Shown: one piece after another, positions 1-7,898 of the stretch
Position numbering within the stretch: position 1 is the stretch's first letter
How the letters are laid out: every line of letters starts with the position of its first letter
NCBI GenBank assembly: GCA_045659265.1
Contig: JAZOWO010000009.1
Coordinates: forward strand, 1-33,043
Direction of reading: 5' to 3'
Length of the DNA: 33,043 nucleotides
Origin: UMGS1649 sp045659265
Lineage (GTDB): Bacteria; Bacillota; Clostridia; TANB77; CAG-465
Made by a program: the position numbers and the translations under genes
Notes under the pieces: model-generated
What the model was told of the DNA's origin: nothing
Database searches by the model: none
The model's input: only the letters and a program-made list of their open reading frames with translations

Positions 1-675
1 GTCTTTAATACCAATATCTAAGTATCCATCAAATCTAACTAATTCTTTTCCGGTTTCATCATAAACTATAGTTTTAGCTATATTATCTATCGTCACTACA
101 TTATTATTTTGCTCAGGATCTATAGTAACTGTTCTTATTACAGATATATACTCATCTTTTTGCATATCTGTCTTCATTATTTCATCCATTCCATATTCAA
201 AGAATTCCCAAACTACTCCTACAGTCATTGAAAAGCAGAACGCAAATAAACATAGATATATTGGAGACAAATTTAACTTATCTGAATTTTTATTTAATAT
301 ATCTACCAATGAAAATCCTATTGCTCCCATTAAGAATCCGTTTAATGTATGTAGCATTGTATCCCAAAAAGGTATCATTCCATAAAAGTTATTTATCTCA
401 CCTAATATTTCAGCTGAAAAAACAAATAACATTGTTATTATTTCAAGTACATTAGGCATATCTATTTTCATATACTTTTCTACAAAAAATGGTATAAGTA
501 ATAATATTAATGTAAGTACACAAAGAAGAACATTTTGTAAATCTCCACGCAGTATTTGTAATACCATACAAAGTATAACTAATGCTCTTAATGTAAAATA
601 CACAATTAATGTACTTCTATCCTCTTTCCATGTTTCTTTAATTTCTTTTCCTAATCTTTTAACATAACCTATCAT
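1..675 (-). CDS. Multi-pass membrane protein, YjdF/DUF2238-like (3' end beyond window)
   Basis: The reading frame starts at ATG 675, with AGGTGG just upstream, and stays open for 225 codons to base 1, so the C-terminus lies outside the window. The visible protein has several hydrophobic helices, from about residues 25 to 160. It carries short motifs such as FWDTMLHTLNGF (about residue 103) and VVWEFFEYGMD (about residue 152), followed by a polar tail. Conserved WD..xH and WExFExxxD patterns inside membrane segments resemble the YjdF/DUF2238 family of inner-membrane proteins, whose function is unknown. The assignment rests on recalled pattern similarity only. The track did not show it because it has no stop in the window. 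It is read in the same direction as the genes at 843-2592, but a terminator-like hairpin at 801-836 separates them, so it probably has its own promoter. Confidence 0.7.
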   Translation of the reverse strand, partial: MIGYVKRLGKEIKETWKEDRSTLIVYFTLRALVILCMVLQILRGDLQNVLLCVLTLILLLIPFFVEKYMKIDMPNVLEIITMLFVFSAEILGEINNFYGMIPFWDTMLHTLNGFLMGAIGFSLVDILNKNSDKLNLSPIYLCLFAFCFSMTVGVVWEFFEYGMDEIMKTDMQKDEYISVIRTVTIDPEQNNNVVTIDNIAKTIVYDETGKELVRFDGYLDIGIKD

Positions 676-800
676 AAAACCACCTCATAATTTATTTTAA
701 TTCATTTTACTGATATTTTCCCCTTTGAACTAACATATCTTCATTTGATGAGTTTTTGTAAGTAAACAGTATTATATCACAATATAAAATATACACAAGA

Positions 801-836
801 AAAAGAGATTAATTTATACTTAAATTAACCTCTTTT
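801..836 (-). terminator. Intrinsic terminator after the 843-1268 gene
   Basis: An AAAAGAG(A/G)TTAATTT arm pairs with its complement across a loop of about 6 bases. The minus-strand copy ends in a run of T. It lies 7 bases past the stop codon of the hypothetical gene and is nearly symmetrical, so it could stop both strands. Confidence 0.75.
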
Positions 837-842
837 ATATCA

Positions 843-1268
843 TTATTTATCTCTGTTTAACATATTTAACAAATTGATTTTGAACATATCTTTTTCAGGG
901 TGGCTTTTACTTACCATTACTCCTTTATACGTAGTAAGTTCAGCTGTATGTCCTTCCAGTATTACATCTGGTAATATTGTATTAAGCATAACAATTCCAT
1001 TTTCCTCGTACACTGTATATTCTAATGTCACTTTACCATGAACTTTTTCAAACAAACTATCTGCTGGAAGTTTCAATGAATATGTAGTTATCTTTTCTTT
1101 TTTGTTTATAGATATAACGTCTCCTAAAAATTCCCCACTTCTTATATTTGGATAATACTCAAACATTAACTTTTTATATGCTAACATATTGTATTTTTTA
1201 AGACCTCTTTCTCTTTTCTTAAAATCATTTTCGTCAATATAATCTAAAACATAGACTTTATTTTTCAT
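843..1268 (-). CDS. Hypothetical protein, 141 aa
   Basis: A soluble, charged protein with no signal peptide or membrane segment. The start ATG at 1268 is preceded by GAGGAG at a spacing of about 9. The first 35 residues are Lys/Arg rich (KKRERGLKKYN). The rest alternates short strand-like stretches, for example VTLEYTVYEENGIVML around residues 80-95, and suggests a beta-rich fold. I do not recognise the family. It starts only about 40 bases after the tRNA-Leu terminator and no convincing promoter is visible between them. It may therefore depend on readthrough from the tRNA unit or on a weak promoter I could not identify. A terminator follows it at once. Confidence 0.75.
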   Translation of the reverse strand: MKNKVYVLDYIDENDFKKRERGLKKYNMLAYKKLMFEYYPNIRSGEFLGDVISINKKEKITTYSLKLPADSLFEKVHGKVTLEYTVYEENGIVMLNTILPDVILEGHTAELTTYKGVMVSKSHPEKDMFKINLLNMLNRDK

Positions 1269-1304
1269 AATTCTTTTCTCCTCATTATTCTTTTTACTTA
1301 AAAT

Positions 1305-1330
1305 AAAAAGCAGACTTGTCTAGTCTGCCT
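1305..1330 (-). terminator. Intrinsic terminator of the tRNA-Leu gene
   Basis: On the minus strand, GGCAGACT and AGTCTGC form a stem with a very short loop, followed at once by TTTTTATTTT. It lies 9 bases past the CCA end of the tRNA. Confidence 0.85.
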
Positions 1331-1338
1331 TATAAGTA

Positions 1339-1425
1339 TGGTGCCGAAAGTGGGAATCGAACCCACACATAGTTGCCTATATCAGATTTTGAGTCTGACG
1401 CGTCTGCCAGTTCCGCCATTTCGAC
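1339..1425 (-). tRNA. tRNA-Leu (anticodon CAA)
   Basis: The minus strand folds as a class II tRNA. The 7-base acceptor arm GTCGAAA pairs with TTTCGGC. There is a D-arm (TGGCGGAACTGGCAGACG), an anticodon stem TCAGA/TCTGA around the loop CTCAAAA, a long variable arm, and a T-arm GTGGGTTCGATTCCCAC. Loop positions 34-36 read CAA, so it decodes UUG leucine codons. The CCA end is encoded. The long variable arm fits the Leu class. Confidence 0.97.
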
Positions 1426-1448
1426 ATAAATAAATTTTGCATGTCGTT

Positions 1449-1477
1449 ATTCTACCACACAAAATTTATTTTGTAAA
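1449..1477 (-). promoter_or_regulatory. Promoter of tRNA-Leu
   Basis: TTTACA (1477-1472) and TAGAAT (1454-1449) are separated by exactly 17 bases and lie about 24 bases upstream of the tRNA 5' end. A small ACAAAA...TTTTGT inverted repeat falls in the spacer. Confidence 0.75.
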
Positions 1478-1503
1478 CATATTATATTATTTTATATATA
1501 ATT

Positions 1504-2592
1504 TTATTCTTCTATATTTTCTTCTACTTCTTCTGCAATTTCAATATCTAATTCGCCATCTTCTAATGCATATATTTCTGCCATTATTGGTTTAAATAAA
1601 CGTTCTTTTTTAGCCATTAACACGTAACTATTGTCTTGTTTAATAACATTTGTTATATGTGTTACCGCATCGTTTATATCTCCCATTTTCATATTTATTA
1701 ACGCCAATGTGTATTCAGCTTTTGTTTTTAGATTCTTATCTAACATCGCTTTTTCCAAGCTATCTTTAGCAAGTTCATATTCTTCTTTAACATAATATAA
1801 TCTACCAATTGAATAGTATGCTTCATACATCTCATCATCTAGTTCTAACACTTTATCATAAGCTGAGATTGCTTTATTTATTTCACCCGCAGCAGAATAT
1901 ATTACCGCAAGGTTAAAGAATGTATCTACTGTTGCTTCATTATTTATTGCTATGTCTTCATATATCGCTTTAGCTTCTGTAGCATAACCTAAATCTGAGA
2001 ATAATATTCCAAGCATTTCTTTTGCTTCAGTATATCCTGGATCTAATGTTACTGCTTGATTAAGCATAGCAATAGCTGCTTCTTTATTTCCTTGCTTATC
2101 TAAAAGCACTGCAATCTTGTAGTATACTTCTGCACTATCCGGATTTACAGTTAATGAATTTAAAAGTACATCTTTAGCATCAGATACTCTATCTAATTTT
2201 TCCAATGCTTTTGCTCTTAAATAATAGAACTCTATATTTTTTCTATCTTGTATAATAGCTTTTGCAAGTAAGCCTTCTGCAAATTCATAATTTCTTACTA
2301 AATACATAAATTTAGCTACATAATGAACTAATGTTAATTTAACACTCTTTTCTAATCCCTTTATACTTACTAGTAATATTGGGATTATATACGAGAATAT
2401 TAACACTAATACTTGCATAAAGTCATTTAACTCTTTACCATTTACTAAACATATTACAAACACTGTTTCTAAGAATATTGCTATTCCTACAAACATATAA
2501 AGTACTGGATCTTTTTTAGTTGATGTCTTAGACATCAGTTGTATTATATAAAATACGAAGGTAATTATTATTACTACATTTATTAACCACAT
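1504..2592 (-). CDS. Membrane-anchored TPR protein
   Basis: A 362-residue protein with about three hydrophobic helices at the N-terminus (roughly residues 2-18, 32-50 and 58-78). From about residue 95 to 330 it carries a ladder of tetratricopeptide repeats, with units such as AEVYYKIAVLLDKQGNKEAA and DTFFNLAVIYSAAGEINKAI. The tail is very acidic (IEIAEEVEENIEE). TPR arrays bind other proteins, so the likely role is a membrane-tethered scaffold; the partner is unknown. I place the start at ATG 2592 because TAGGTGAT lies 3-4 bases before it. The longer frame from 2610 would begin almost at the predicted transcription start. It has its own promoter, back to back with that of murC. No clear terminator was seen before the tRNA promoter. 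Confidence 0.85.
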   Translation of the reverse strand: MWLINVVIIITFVFYIIQLMSKTSTKKDPVLYMFVGIAIFLETVFVICLVNGKELNDFMQVLVLIFSYIIPILLVSIKGLEKSVKLTLVHYVAKFMYLVRNYEFAEGLLAKAIIQDRKNIEFYYLRAKALEKLDRVSDAKDVLLNSLTVNPDSAEVYYKIAVLLDKQGNKEAAIAMLNQAVTLDPGYTEAKEMLGILFSDLGYATEAKAIYEDIAINNEATVDTFFNLAVIYSAAGEINKAISAYDKVLELDDEMYEAYYSIGRLYYVKEEYELAKDSLEKAMLDKNLKTKAEYTLALINMKMGDINDAVTHITNVIKQDNSYVLMAKKERLFKPIMAEIYALEDGELDIEIAEEVEENIEE

Positions 2593-2612
2593 ATTATCAC
2601 CTACATGCACAT

Positions 2613-2641
2613 ATTATATACTAGTTATCCACATTTTTCAA
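2613..2641 (-). promoter_or_regulatory. Promoter of the TPR gene
   Basis: TTGAAA (2641-2636) and TATAAT (2618-2613) are separated by 17 bases. The expected start of transcription is near 2606, about 14 bases before the chosen ATG. This supports the short leader and the downstream start. Confidence 0.8.
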
Positions 2642-2670
2642 CTATTAGGGGTAAATTCGCACTCGTTAAG

Positions 2671-2699
2671 TTGCAACTGTTTTTAGTTTGATGTATAAT
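2671..2699 (+). promoter_or_regulatory. Promoter of murC
   Basis: TTGCAA (2671-2676) and TATAAT (2694-2699) with a 17-base spacer. It is divergent from the TPR promoter, with about 30 bases between the two -35 boxes. Confidence 0.8.
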
Positions 2700-2722
2700 A
2701 CCTTTGCCTAGAGGTGATAATT

Positions 2723-4132
2723 TTGAATAAAAACGATTTTAATGAATTAAAAGATATAACAAAAATACATATGATTGGAATTGGTGGAATAAGCATGAGC
2801 GGTATAGCTGTTATGCTTAAGAAAACTGGTTTTGATGTAACTGGTTCAGATAGCATGGGTTCAGCAATGGTTGAAATGCTTGAAGCTGAAGGAATTCCAG
2901 TACATATTGGTTCTAATGAGAATTTAGTAAAAGATGCAGATATGGTTGTATATACAGCTGCTATTAATCTTAAAACAGATAAGGAATATCTTGAAGCAGT
3001 TAGACTTAACAAACCTGTATTTGAAAGAGCTCCATTCTTAGGAAAAATGCTTAAACAATATGATAAACCAATTTGTATAGCAGGTATGCATGGTAAAACA
3101 ACTACTACATCAATGATAGCTTCTGCCCTTCAAACAGCAGGTGCTGAACCTACAGTTTTAGTTGGTTCTAAATTAAAAGAATTAAACAACTTTAACTACT
3201 ATATTGGAAAAAACGAATACTTCGTATTAGAATCTTGCGAATATGTAGATAGTTTCTTAAACTTCCCTGGAGATACAGCAATAATACTAAATATTGAAGA
3301 AGAGCATTTAGACTATTTCAAAGATCTAGACGATATAAAAGACTCATTTGCTAAATTTATTGGTATTATGCATGAAAACGGTAAGTTAATAGTAAACAAA
3401 GATGATGAAAATACAGAAGATGTGTTAAAATTAGCCAAAGAAACTATTGAAACTAAAAACATTTCTGTATACACATACTCTACTAAATCTACAGACGCGG
3501 ATATGTATGCAACAAATATCTCTATAGCAGATAACAAATGTTATGAATTTGATGCATATTACAATAACACATTACTTACTCACGTAAGATTAAACGCACC
3601 AGGTGTACACAATGTTTCAAATGCACTTGCAACACTTCTTGCTTGTGTTGTTAATGGTATAGATGTTGAACTTGCTAAAGCTGGTCTTGAAGAATTTACT
3701 GGCGCAAGTCGTAGATTTGAATACAGAAAAACAATTGGTGAAAATGTTAATGTTTATGATGACTATGCTCACCACCCAACAGAGATAATGACTACATTAA
3801 CTACCGCAAGAGAAAAAACAGATGGTAGAGTTATAGCAGTATTTGAACCACACACATATACAAGAACTTATACTCTTTTTGATAAATTTGTGGATGTTCT
3901 TAAAAATGCAGATATAGTTCTTCTAGCAGATATATATGCAGCTAGAGAAAAAGATGAAGGAATAGTTTCTTCTACTATGCTTGCTGAAGCAATAACTAAA
4001 GCTGGTACAGATGCTAAAAACTTACACACATTAGATAACATTGCAAAACACATACACGAAATTATTAAACCAAACGATATTGTTTTAACAATAGGCGCAG
4101 GTACAATAACAAAACTTGCAGATTTGTTGTAA
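2723..4132 (+). CDS. murC: UDP-N-acetylmuramate--L-alanine ligase
   Basis: Joins L-alanine to UDP-MurNAc using ATP, the first amino-acid addition in cytoplasmic peptidoglycan precursor synthesis. Visible family features: an N-terminal Rossmann motif IHMIGIGGISMSGIA (about residues 15-29), the Mur ligase P-loop GMHGKTTTTS (about 121-130), a central segment with NIEEEHLDYF, and the C-terminal motifs DDYAHHPTE and FEPHTYTR. The 469-residue length is normal for MurC. The start is best read as TTG at 2723: GAGGTGAT (2711-2718) sits 4-5 bases upstream, whereas a GTG start at 2714 would lie inside that site. It is monocistronic on the plus strand, with its own promoter and a strong terminator. Confidence 0.97.
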   Translation: MNKNDFNELKDITKIHMIGIGGISMSGIAVMLKKTGFDVTGSDSMGSAMVEMLEAEGIPVHIGSNENLVKDADMVVYTAAINLKTDKEYLEAVRLNKPVFERAPFLGKMLKQYDKPICIAGMHGKTTTTSMIASALQTAGAEPTVLVGSKLKELNNFNYYIGKNEYFVLESCEYVDSFLNFPGDTAIILNIEEEHLDYFKDLDDIKDSFAKFIGIMHENGKLIVNKDDENTEDVLKLAKETIETKNISVYTYSTKSTDADMYATNISIADNKCYEFDAYYNNTLLTHVRLNAPGVHNVSNALATLLACVVNGIDVELAKAGLEEFTGASRRFEYRKTIGENVNVYDDYAHHPTEIMTTLTTAREKTDGRVIAVFEPHTYTRTYTLFDKFVDVLKNADIVLLADIYAAREKDEGIVSSTMLAEAITKAGTDAKNLHTLDNIAKHIHEIIKPNDIVLTIGAGTITKLADLL

Positions 4133-4153
4133 TAATAGATTTCAAAAATTTTA

Positions 4154-4187
4154 AGAGAGGAATTAATACGCTAATTCCTCTCTTTCA
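4154..4187 (+). terminator. Terminator shared by murC and the convergent pilin-like gene
   Basis: AGAGAGGAATTA and TAATTCCTCTCT form a perfect 12-bp stem around a 6-base loop, followed by TTCATTT. On the minus strand the stem is followed by TAAAATTTTT, so it can also serve the gene at 4230-5387. Confidence 0.85.
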
Positions 4188-4229
4188 TTTATATATAATA
4201 TATGGTGTGTATTTTTTATTTGTCTTCTT

Positions 4230-5387
4230 TTATTTCACTAAACTAAAATCTGTTGTAGTTCCTACTATAGCTGGAACGTCTGCATTTATACAAACAACCG
4301 GTCTTACTCCATATGCCCAACGGTCACAACGATCATAGCTAACTCCTAATTCCCCATCTAATGTAATTACATTGTTTCCACTTACAGCCGAAGGAGATGC
4401 TAACCAAATATCAGAATTTTTTACTGGTTTCCAAAAATATAATGAATCTTCTAAATATAATACTAACGATGATGTATTACTTGTATTTCCATTTGTTATA
4501 TCATTAATATAATAGCCAGTAGTACCATTTTCAATTAATTCTAACTTTTTGTATTTTGCTATTTCATTAATAGCTTGACTTTTTTCATTCCAACTCGCTA
4601 CAAACATTTCAGCAGTAGGTGTTCCAATCGCACCTTTAACATATTTACTATAGCTTGAGTTTGTATTCTTAAAGCCTTTCCAAATTGTTTCATCTAAAAA
4701 GTAAGTTATCCATTTTGCGTTATTGCCAGATGAATAATTACTCCAATTTGCCATCCATCTTATTTTAGCTTCTGCAGAAACGTCTCTAGCTTCAACACTT
4801 ATACCCTCTTCCCATGATATAGTCCCGAAGTTTTGATATTCTGTTCCTGATATTTCTGCCGCATCTTCACCTATATGTGCATTATAACTAGTTAATTCTG
4901 TTGGTATTTTGCTTTTTTCAATAGCGCTTTCTGCTATTAAATATATGAATTGTTCAGACCCTATACTTTGCTTATAAAATATCTTCCATTTTGAAACGCC
5001 ATTGTCTGATATATAATCTACAGTTTTTCCGTAATCTTCTGGTCCCTTTATTAATGAGCCTAATGTTGTAGATGAACTATTTTTATTTGTTACTGTTACC
5101 CCTGTATCTGTTACAGTTATGTTCCATTTGTCTGCTGTTACTCCTTGTTCACCTAATTTTGTTGTTACTTCATTTACTAGATCTGTTCCTCTTTTATTAT
5201 CCATAAAAGCATCTGCCCAGATTAATGCAGCTAAATCTTGCACTTGTGATTCATTTGTTAAATCTACAGCTTGACTTGCTCTGTTTATTACACCAGTATT
5301 GCTAAGTGTTATTACTACACTTGCTGCAAGTATTATCATTACTATTATTGTTATTACTAATACTATTAAACTTATTCCTTTCTTCAT
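4230..5387 (-). CDS. Pilin-like surface protein with DUF6273-like ectodomain
   Basis: A 385-residue protein starting MKKGISLIVLVITIIVMIIL, which resembles a prepilin leader. A short basic piece ends in Gly, then comes one long hydrophobic helix (residues 5-28), but the usual Glu at mature position 5 is absent. Residues about 30-115 form a module shared with three other proteins in this window (NTGVIN..A..AV, then IWADAF, then ITVTDTGVTV). The rest, with WKIFYK, GAIGTPTAEMFVASWN and WLASPS...GVRPVVCIN, resembles DUF6273-like domains. It is a clear paralogue of the protein at 31884-33043. It should be exported and anchored or polymerised at the surface; the ligand is unknown. RBS AAAGGAGA lies 7 bases before ATG. 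The gene is monocistronic. Confidence 0.85.
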   Translation of the reverse strand: MKKGISLIVLVITIIVMIILAASVVITLSNTGVINRASQAVDLTNESQVQDLAALIWADAFMDNKRGTDLVNEVTTKLGEQGVTADKWNITVTDTGVTVTNKNSSSTTLGSLIKGPEDYGKTVDYISDNGVSKWKIFYKQSIGSEQFIYLIAESAIEKSKIPTELTSYNAHIGEDAAEISGTEYQNFGTISWEEGISVEARDVSAEAKIRWMANWSNYSSGNNAKWITYFLDETIWKGFKNTNSSYSKYVKGAIGTPTAEMFVASWNEKSQAINEIAKYKKLELIENGTTGYYINDITNGNTSNTSSLVLYLEDSLYFWKPVKNSDIWLASPSAVSGNNVITLDGELGVSYDRCDRWAYGVRPVVCINADVPAIVGTTTDFSLVK

Positions 5388-5413
5388 CTTTTGTTCTCCT
5401 TTCTTTTATAATA

Positions 5414-5442
5414 TATATATTACATAATTTACTTTTTTTCAA
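5414..5442 (-). promoter_or_regulatory. Promoter of the 4230-5387 pilin-like gene
   Basis: TTGAAA (5442-5437), a 17-base spacer, then TATATA (5419-5414). The spacer ends in TATGTAA, as does the spacer of the promoter at 16295-16323 in front of a paralogue. Confidence 0.65.
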
Positions 5443-5450
5443 TTGTTATT

Positions 5451-5487
5451 AAAAAATTTGAGAGGAAATATTTACATATTCCCTCTC
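5451..5487 (-). terminator. Terminator of the ECF S-component gene
   Basis: On the minus strand, GAGAGGGAATAT and ATATTTCCTCTC pair around a 4-base loop and are followed by AAATTTTTT. It lies 17 bases past the stop at 5504 and just upstream of the pilin-like promoter. Confidence 0.8.
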
Positions 5488-5503
5488 TTCTTTTTTGCCT
5501 ATA

Positions 5504-6028
5504 TTACTTAATCATAGACTTAATCTTTGGCTCTATAGCTTTGCAAATAGGTATGCTTATAACTATAATAACAACATCTGCAACAAATGCATAAATGTTA
5601 GTCATAACTCTTAAAGCAAATGGCAATGTATATATTACATGCTCTACTAAAGATTTAATTACAAGTATTCCTAATGCAACACTAAATACTGCTACTGCTG
5701 TAGATATAACTATCTCAATTACTGGTTTCTTTATTTTTCTTGTTAACTTAAACGTTAATCCTAAAATTATTCCAATAATGAGATTACCTAACGCCCATCC
5801 AGGCATTCCCCGAAGTCCACCTGTAACTAAGCAATATATAACAACTCCCATTGTTCCTACTATTGTTCCACTTGTCGTTCCAACAATGTAACAAAAGGCT
5901 GTCATTACAAAATAGCCTAAGCACAGATAGTAATTTTGGAATACCGGTACTTGAACACAAAGTGTTAATGCTACAAACAATGCTACTCCCATTGCAGTTA
6001 TGCAAATTTGTTTTGTTGTATTTTTCAT
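5504..6028 (-). CDS. ECF-type transporter substrate-binding (S) component
   Basis: A 174-residue, very hydrophobic protein with about five to six membrane helices. It has the typical N-terminal start of S components (TKQICITAMGVALFVALT) and a glycine-rich middle GGLRGMPGWALGNLIIGII. S components capture a vitamin or related micronutrient and use a shared EcfA/EcfA'/EcfT energy module, which is not in this window. The substrate cannot be read from the sequence. The start is ATG 6028, with AGAGGG 5 bases upstream. The longer frame to 6103 would begin inside the -35 box. The leader is only about 40 bases, too short for a usual vitamin riboswitch. Confidence 0.8.
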   Translation of the reverse strand: MKNTTKQICITAMGVALFVALTLCVQVPVFQNYYLCLGYFVMTAFCYIVGTTSGTIVGTMGVVIYCLVTGGLRGMPGWALGNLIIGIILGLTFKLTRKIKKPVIEIVISTAVAVFSVALGILVIKSLVEHVIYTLPFALRVMTNIYAFVADVVIIVISIPICKAIEPKIKSMIK

Positions 6029-6074
6029 TTTATCCCTCTCTTTAATTAATCGTGGTATATTTTTTACTAGCGGT

Positions 6075-6103
6075 ATTATACCAAAATATATGCGCAAAGT
6101 CAA
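6075..6103 (-). promoter_or_regulatory. Promoter of the ECF S-component gene
   Basis: TTGACT (6103-6098) and TATAAT (6080-6075) with a 17-base spacer. The -10 sits in GGTATAATACC, a small palindrome. Confidence 0.85.
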
Positions 6104-6125
6104 TTTTATGTAAAGCGAATAATAT

Positions 6126-6175
6126 AAAGGTACACTCTAATCATTAGTTATTTCTAATGTTTTGAGTGTACCTTT
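6126..6175 (-). terminator. Terminator-like hairpin after the DUF378 gene
   Basis: AAAGGTACACTC pairs perfectly with GAGTGTACCTTT across 26 bases that themselves contain an ATTAG/CTAAT inner stem. The plus-strand copy ends in TTTTTT and the minus-strand copy in TTTATATTATT. It lies about 60 bases past the DUF378 stop. Confidence 0.6.
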
Positions 6176-6236
6176 TTTCTTTTATTTAACCATTCTTTTA
6201 TCTTGCTCTTTAAGCTTTTCTTGACCGCAAATTTAA

Positions 6237-6437
6237 CTATCCATCTATGGACATTCTTGTGAAGAATGTTATAGCCCAAAGCCCACATATAGCCACCAAA
6301 CCGTAAACAAGTCTAGTTAACATTGTCATAGAACCAAATGCCCAAGCAACTAAGTCAAAGTTAAATAAAGCAATTAGTCCCCAGTTTAAAGCTCCTACTA
6401 TAACTAGCACAAGTACTAATGTATTTAAAAACTTCAT
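6237..6437 (-). CDS. DUF378 family membrane protein
   Basis: A 66-residue protein with two membrane helices (about residues 5-25 and 36-58). It shows the family pattern ALNWGLIALFNFDLVAWAFG followed by LTRLVYGLVAICGLW. DUF378 proteins are small and widespread in bacteria; their function is not established. RBS AAGGAGG lies 6 bases before ATG. Length and motif order match the family, so the call is firm although the role is unknown. It is transcribed away from dapA. No strong promoter was identified upstream; a TTTAGG-17-GATAAT arrangement is possible but weak. Confidence 0.9.
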   Translation of the reverse strand: MKFLNTLVLVLVIVGALNWGLIALFNFDLVAWAFGSMTMLTRLVYGLVAICGLWAITFFTRMSIDG

Positions 6438-6529
6438 ATTATACCTCCTTACAAATAATCTTTTTAATTATCTTCACATATATTGTGTGCCTAAAAAATA
6501 TTTTTATTCTATATTTTTTAATACAATTT

Positions 6530-6558
6530 TTAACAAAAAATTTTAATATACATACACT
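6530..6558 (+). promoter_or_regulatory. Possible dapA promoter
   Basis: TTAACA (6530-6535) and TACACT (6553-6558) with a 17-base spacer, about 24 bases before the dapA start. Both boxes depart from consensus in a very AT-rich stretch, so the call is tentative. Confidence 0.35.
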
Positions 6559-6581
6559 ACTAATATATTAGGAGGTATTCT

Positions 6582-7454
6582 ATGTTCAAGGGCGCATATA
6601 CTGCACTTGTTACACCATTTAAGGATGGTAAGATAAACTATAACAAGATGGCAGAATTAATTGAATTCCAAATTAATGAAGGAATTGATGGTTTAGTAGT
6701 TTGTGGTACTACAGGTGAAAGTGCTACACTAAGCGATAAAGAAAAAAGAAGACTTATTAAATTCACTGTTGAAACTGTTAACGGAAGAGTTCCTGTTATT
6801 GCTGGAACAGGATCTAATAACACAATACATACAATAAAACTTTCTAAATTTGCCGAAAAGGTCGGTGTGGATGGATTACTACTCGTTACACCATATTACA
6901 ATAAAAGTTCTCAAAAAGGGCTTATAGCTCATTTTAAGACTATTGCAGAAAGCGTAACTACACCTTGTATTTTATATAACGTTCCAAGTAGAACTGGAGT
7001 AAATCTTTTACCAGATACTGTAGCTAAACTTGCTGATGTTGAAAACATTGTTGGTATAAAAGAAGCAAGCGGCAACTTCTCTCAATTACTAGAATTAATG
7101 GCTAAAGTGCCTAAAGATTTTATTGTATTATCTGGTAATGACGATAGCATCGTTCCATTACTTTCTATCGGGGGTAAAGGCGTAATTTCCGTATTATCTA
7201 ACATATATCCTAAAGATACACATAACATGTGTCAAGCATTCTTTTTAGGTGAAACAAACTATGCTAAAGAGTTACAATTAAGATATGCTAATCTTATTAA
7301 AGCATTATTTATTGAACCTAATCCAATGCCTGTAAAAGATGCTATGAACATATTAGATATGGAAGTTGGAAATACACGTTTACCTTTAGTAGAAGTATCT
7401 AGCGATACACACGAAATACTTAAAAGTGTACTTTATGAATTAAAGGATAAATAA
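6582..7454 (+). CDS. dapA: 4-hydroxy-tetrahydrodipicolinate synthase
   Basis: Condenses pyruvate with aspartate semialdehyde, the entry step to lysine, diaminopimelate for the cell wall, and dipicolinate for spores. The 290-residue TIM-barrel protein shows the family landmarks CGTTGES (residues 41-47), YNVPSRTG with the catalytic Tyr132 and Arg137, and the Schiff-base lysine K160 in GIKEASG. RBS TAGGAGG lies 6 bases before the ATG. It stands alone with no other dap gene beside it and ends in a terminator that overlaps the 3' end of the convergent gene. Length and motifs are normal. Confidence 0.97.
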   Translation: MFKGAYTALVTPFKDGKINYNKMAELIEFQINEGIDGLVVCGTTGESATLSDKEKRRLIKFTVETVNGRVPVIAGTGSNNTIHTIKLSKFAEKVGVDGLLLVTPYYNKSSQKGLIAHFKTIAESVTTPCILYNVPSRTGVNLLPDTVAKLADVENIVGIKEASGNFSQLLELMAKVPKDFIVLSGNDDSIVPLLSIGGKGVISVLSNIYPKDTHNMCQAFFLGETNYAKELQLRYANLIKALFIEPNPMPVKDAMNILDMEVGNTRLPLVEVSSDTHEILKSVLYELKDK

Positions 7455-7479
7455 CCTTTAATATATATTATATTTTGTT

Positions 7480-7511
7480 AAAGCTTACAAAACATTTGTA
7501 AGCTTTAATTT
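7480..7511 (+). terminator. Terminator of dapA, shared with the convergent DUF4363 gene
   Basis: AAAGCTTACAAA and TTTGTAAGCTTT form a perfect 12-bp stem with a 3-base loop, followed by AATTTTT. The stop codon and last codons of the convergent gene lie inside the stem. Confidence 0.85.
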
Positions 7512-7898
7512 TTCGTTGTTTACTACTTCTTTTATTCTTTGTTTTAATATGTTTAGTTCTAGTATTAGTTGTAATCTAATATCTTTGTAATTACTCTCTT
7601 GTTCATCTAATAACACTACATATCTATGGATATTAGATATATTTTCTTTTATCTCATCTACTCTGTTATGCTCACAAAAAATATCTAGTCCAAATTCTTT
7701 TTTATTCCATAATGTTTTTAGTTCTTGCTCATATTTTTTAATTTTCTCTTTAGCATTATCTATATCTATTATACTTTCTTCTAGTCTTTCTATTTTTGCT
7801 ACTAATATCTCGCTTGCTTTAGTTAAAAAAGAGGATTGTACAAAGTTAAATGATATAATTAACGTAATAGCTGTTAATATTATTAATATTTGCTTCAT
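7485..7898 (-). CDS. DUF4363 family protein
   Basis: A 137-residue protein with one N-terminal membrane helix (residues 3-20), then alpha-helical coiled coil. It keeps the family pattern of a Trp followed by an acidic H-containing segment (LWNKKEFGLDIFCEHNRVDEI split around residues 65-85) and then paired helices. DUF4363 proteins commonly lie downstream of DUF421 genes in Clostridia, as here; the function is unknown. Its ATG overlaps the stop of the DUF421 gene by four bases (ATGA), indicating translational coupling. The 3' end is shared with the dapA terminator. Confidence 0.8.
   Translation of the reverse strand: MKQILIILTAITLIISFNFVQSSFLTKASEILVAKIERLEESIIDIDNAKEKIKKYEQELKTLWNKKEFGLDIFCEHNRVDEIKENISNIHRYVVLLDEQESNYKDIRLQLILELNILKQRIKEVVNNEKLKLTNVL

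Noticed and set aside
2683..3012. Minus-strand frame inside murC and similar small shadows at 3313, 3868, 5595, 8166, 12272, 12911, 18613 and 26431
   Set aside because: Each is antisense to a well-supported gene, lacks an SD and has no recognisable protein pattern.
6028..6075. Vitamin riboswitch ahead of the ECF S component
   Set aside because: The consensus promoter leaves a leader of only about 40 bases, which has no known aptamer pattern.
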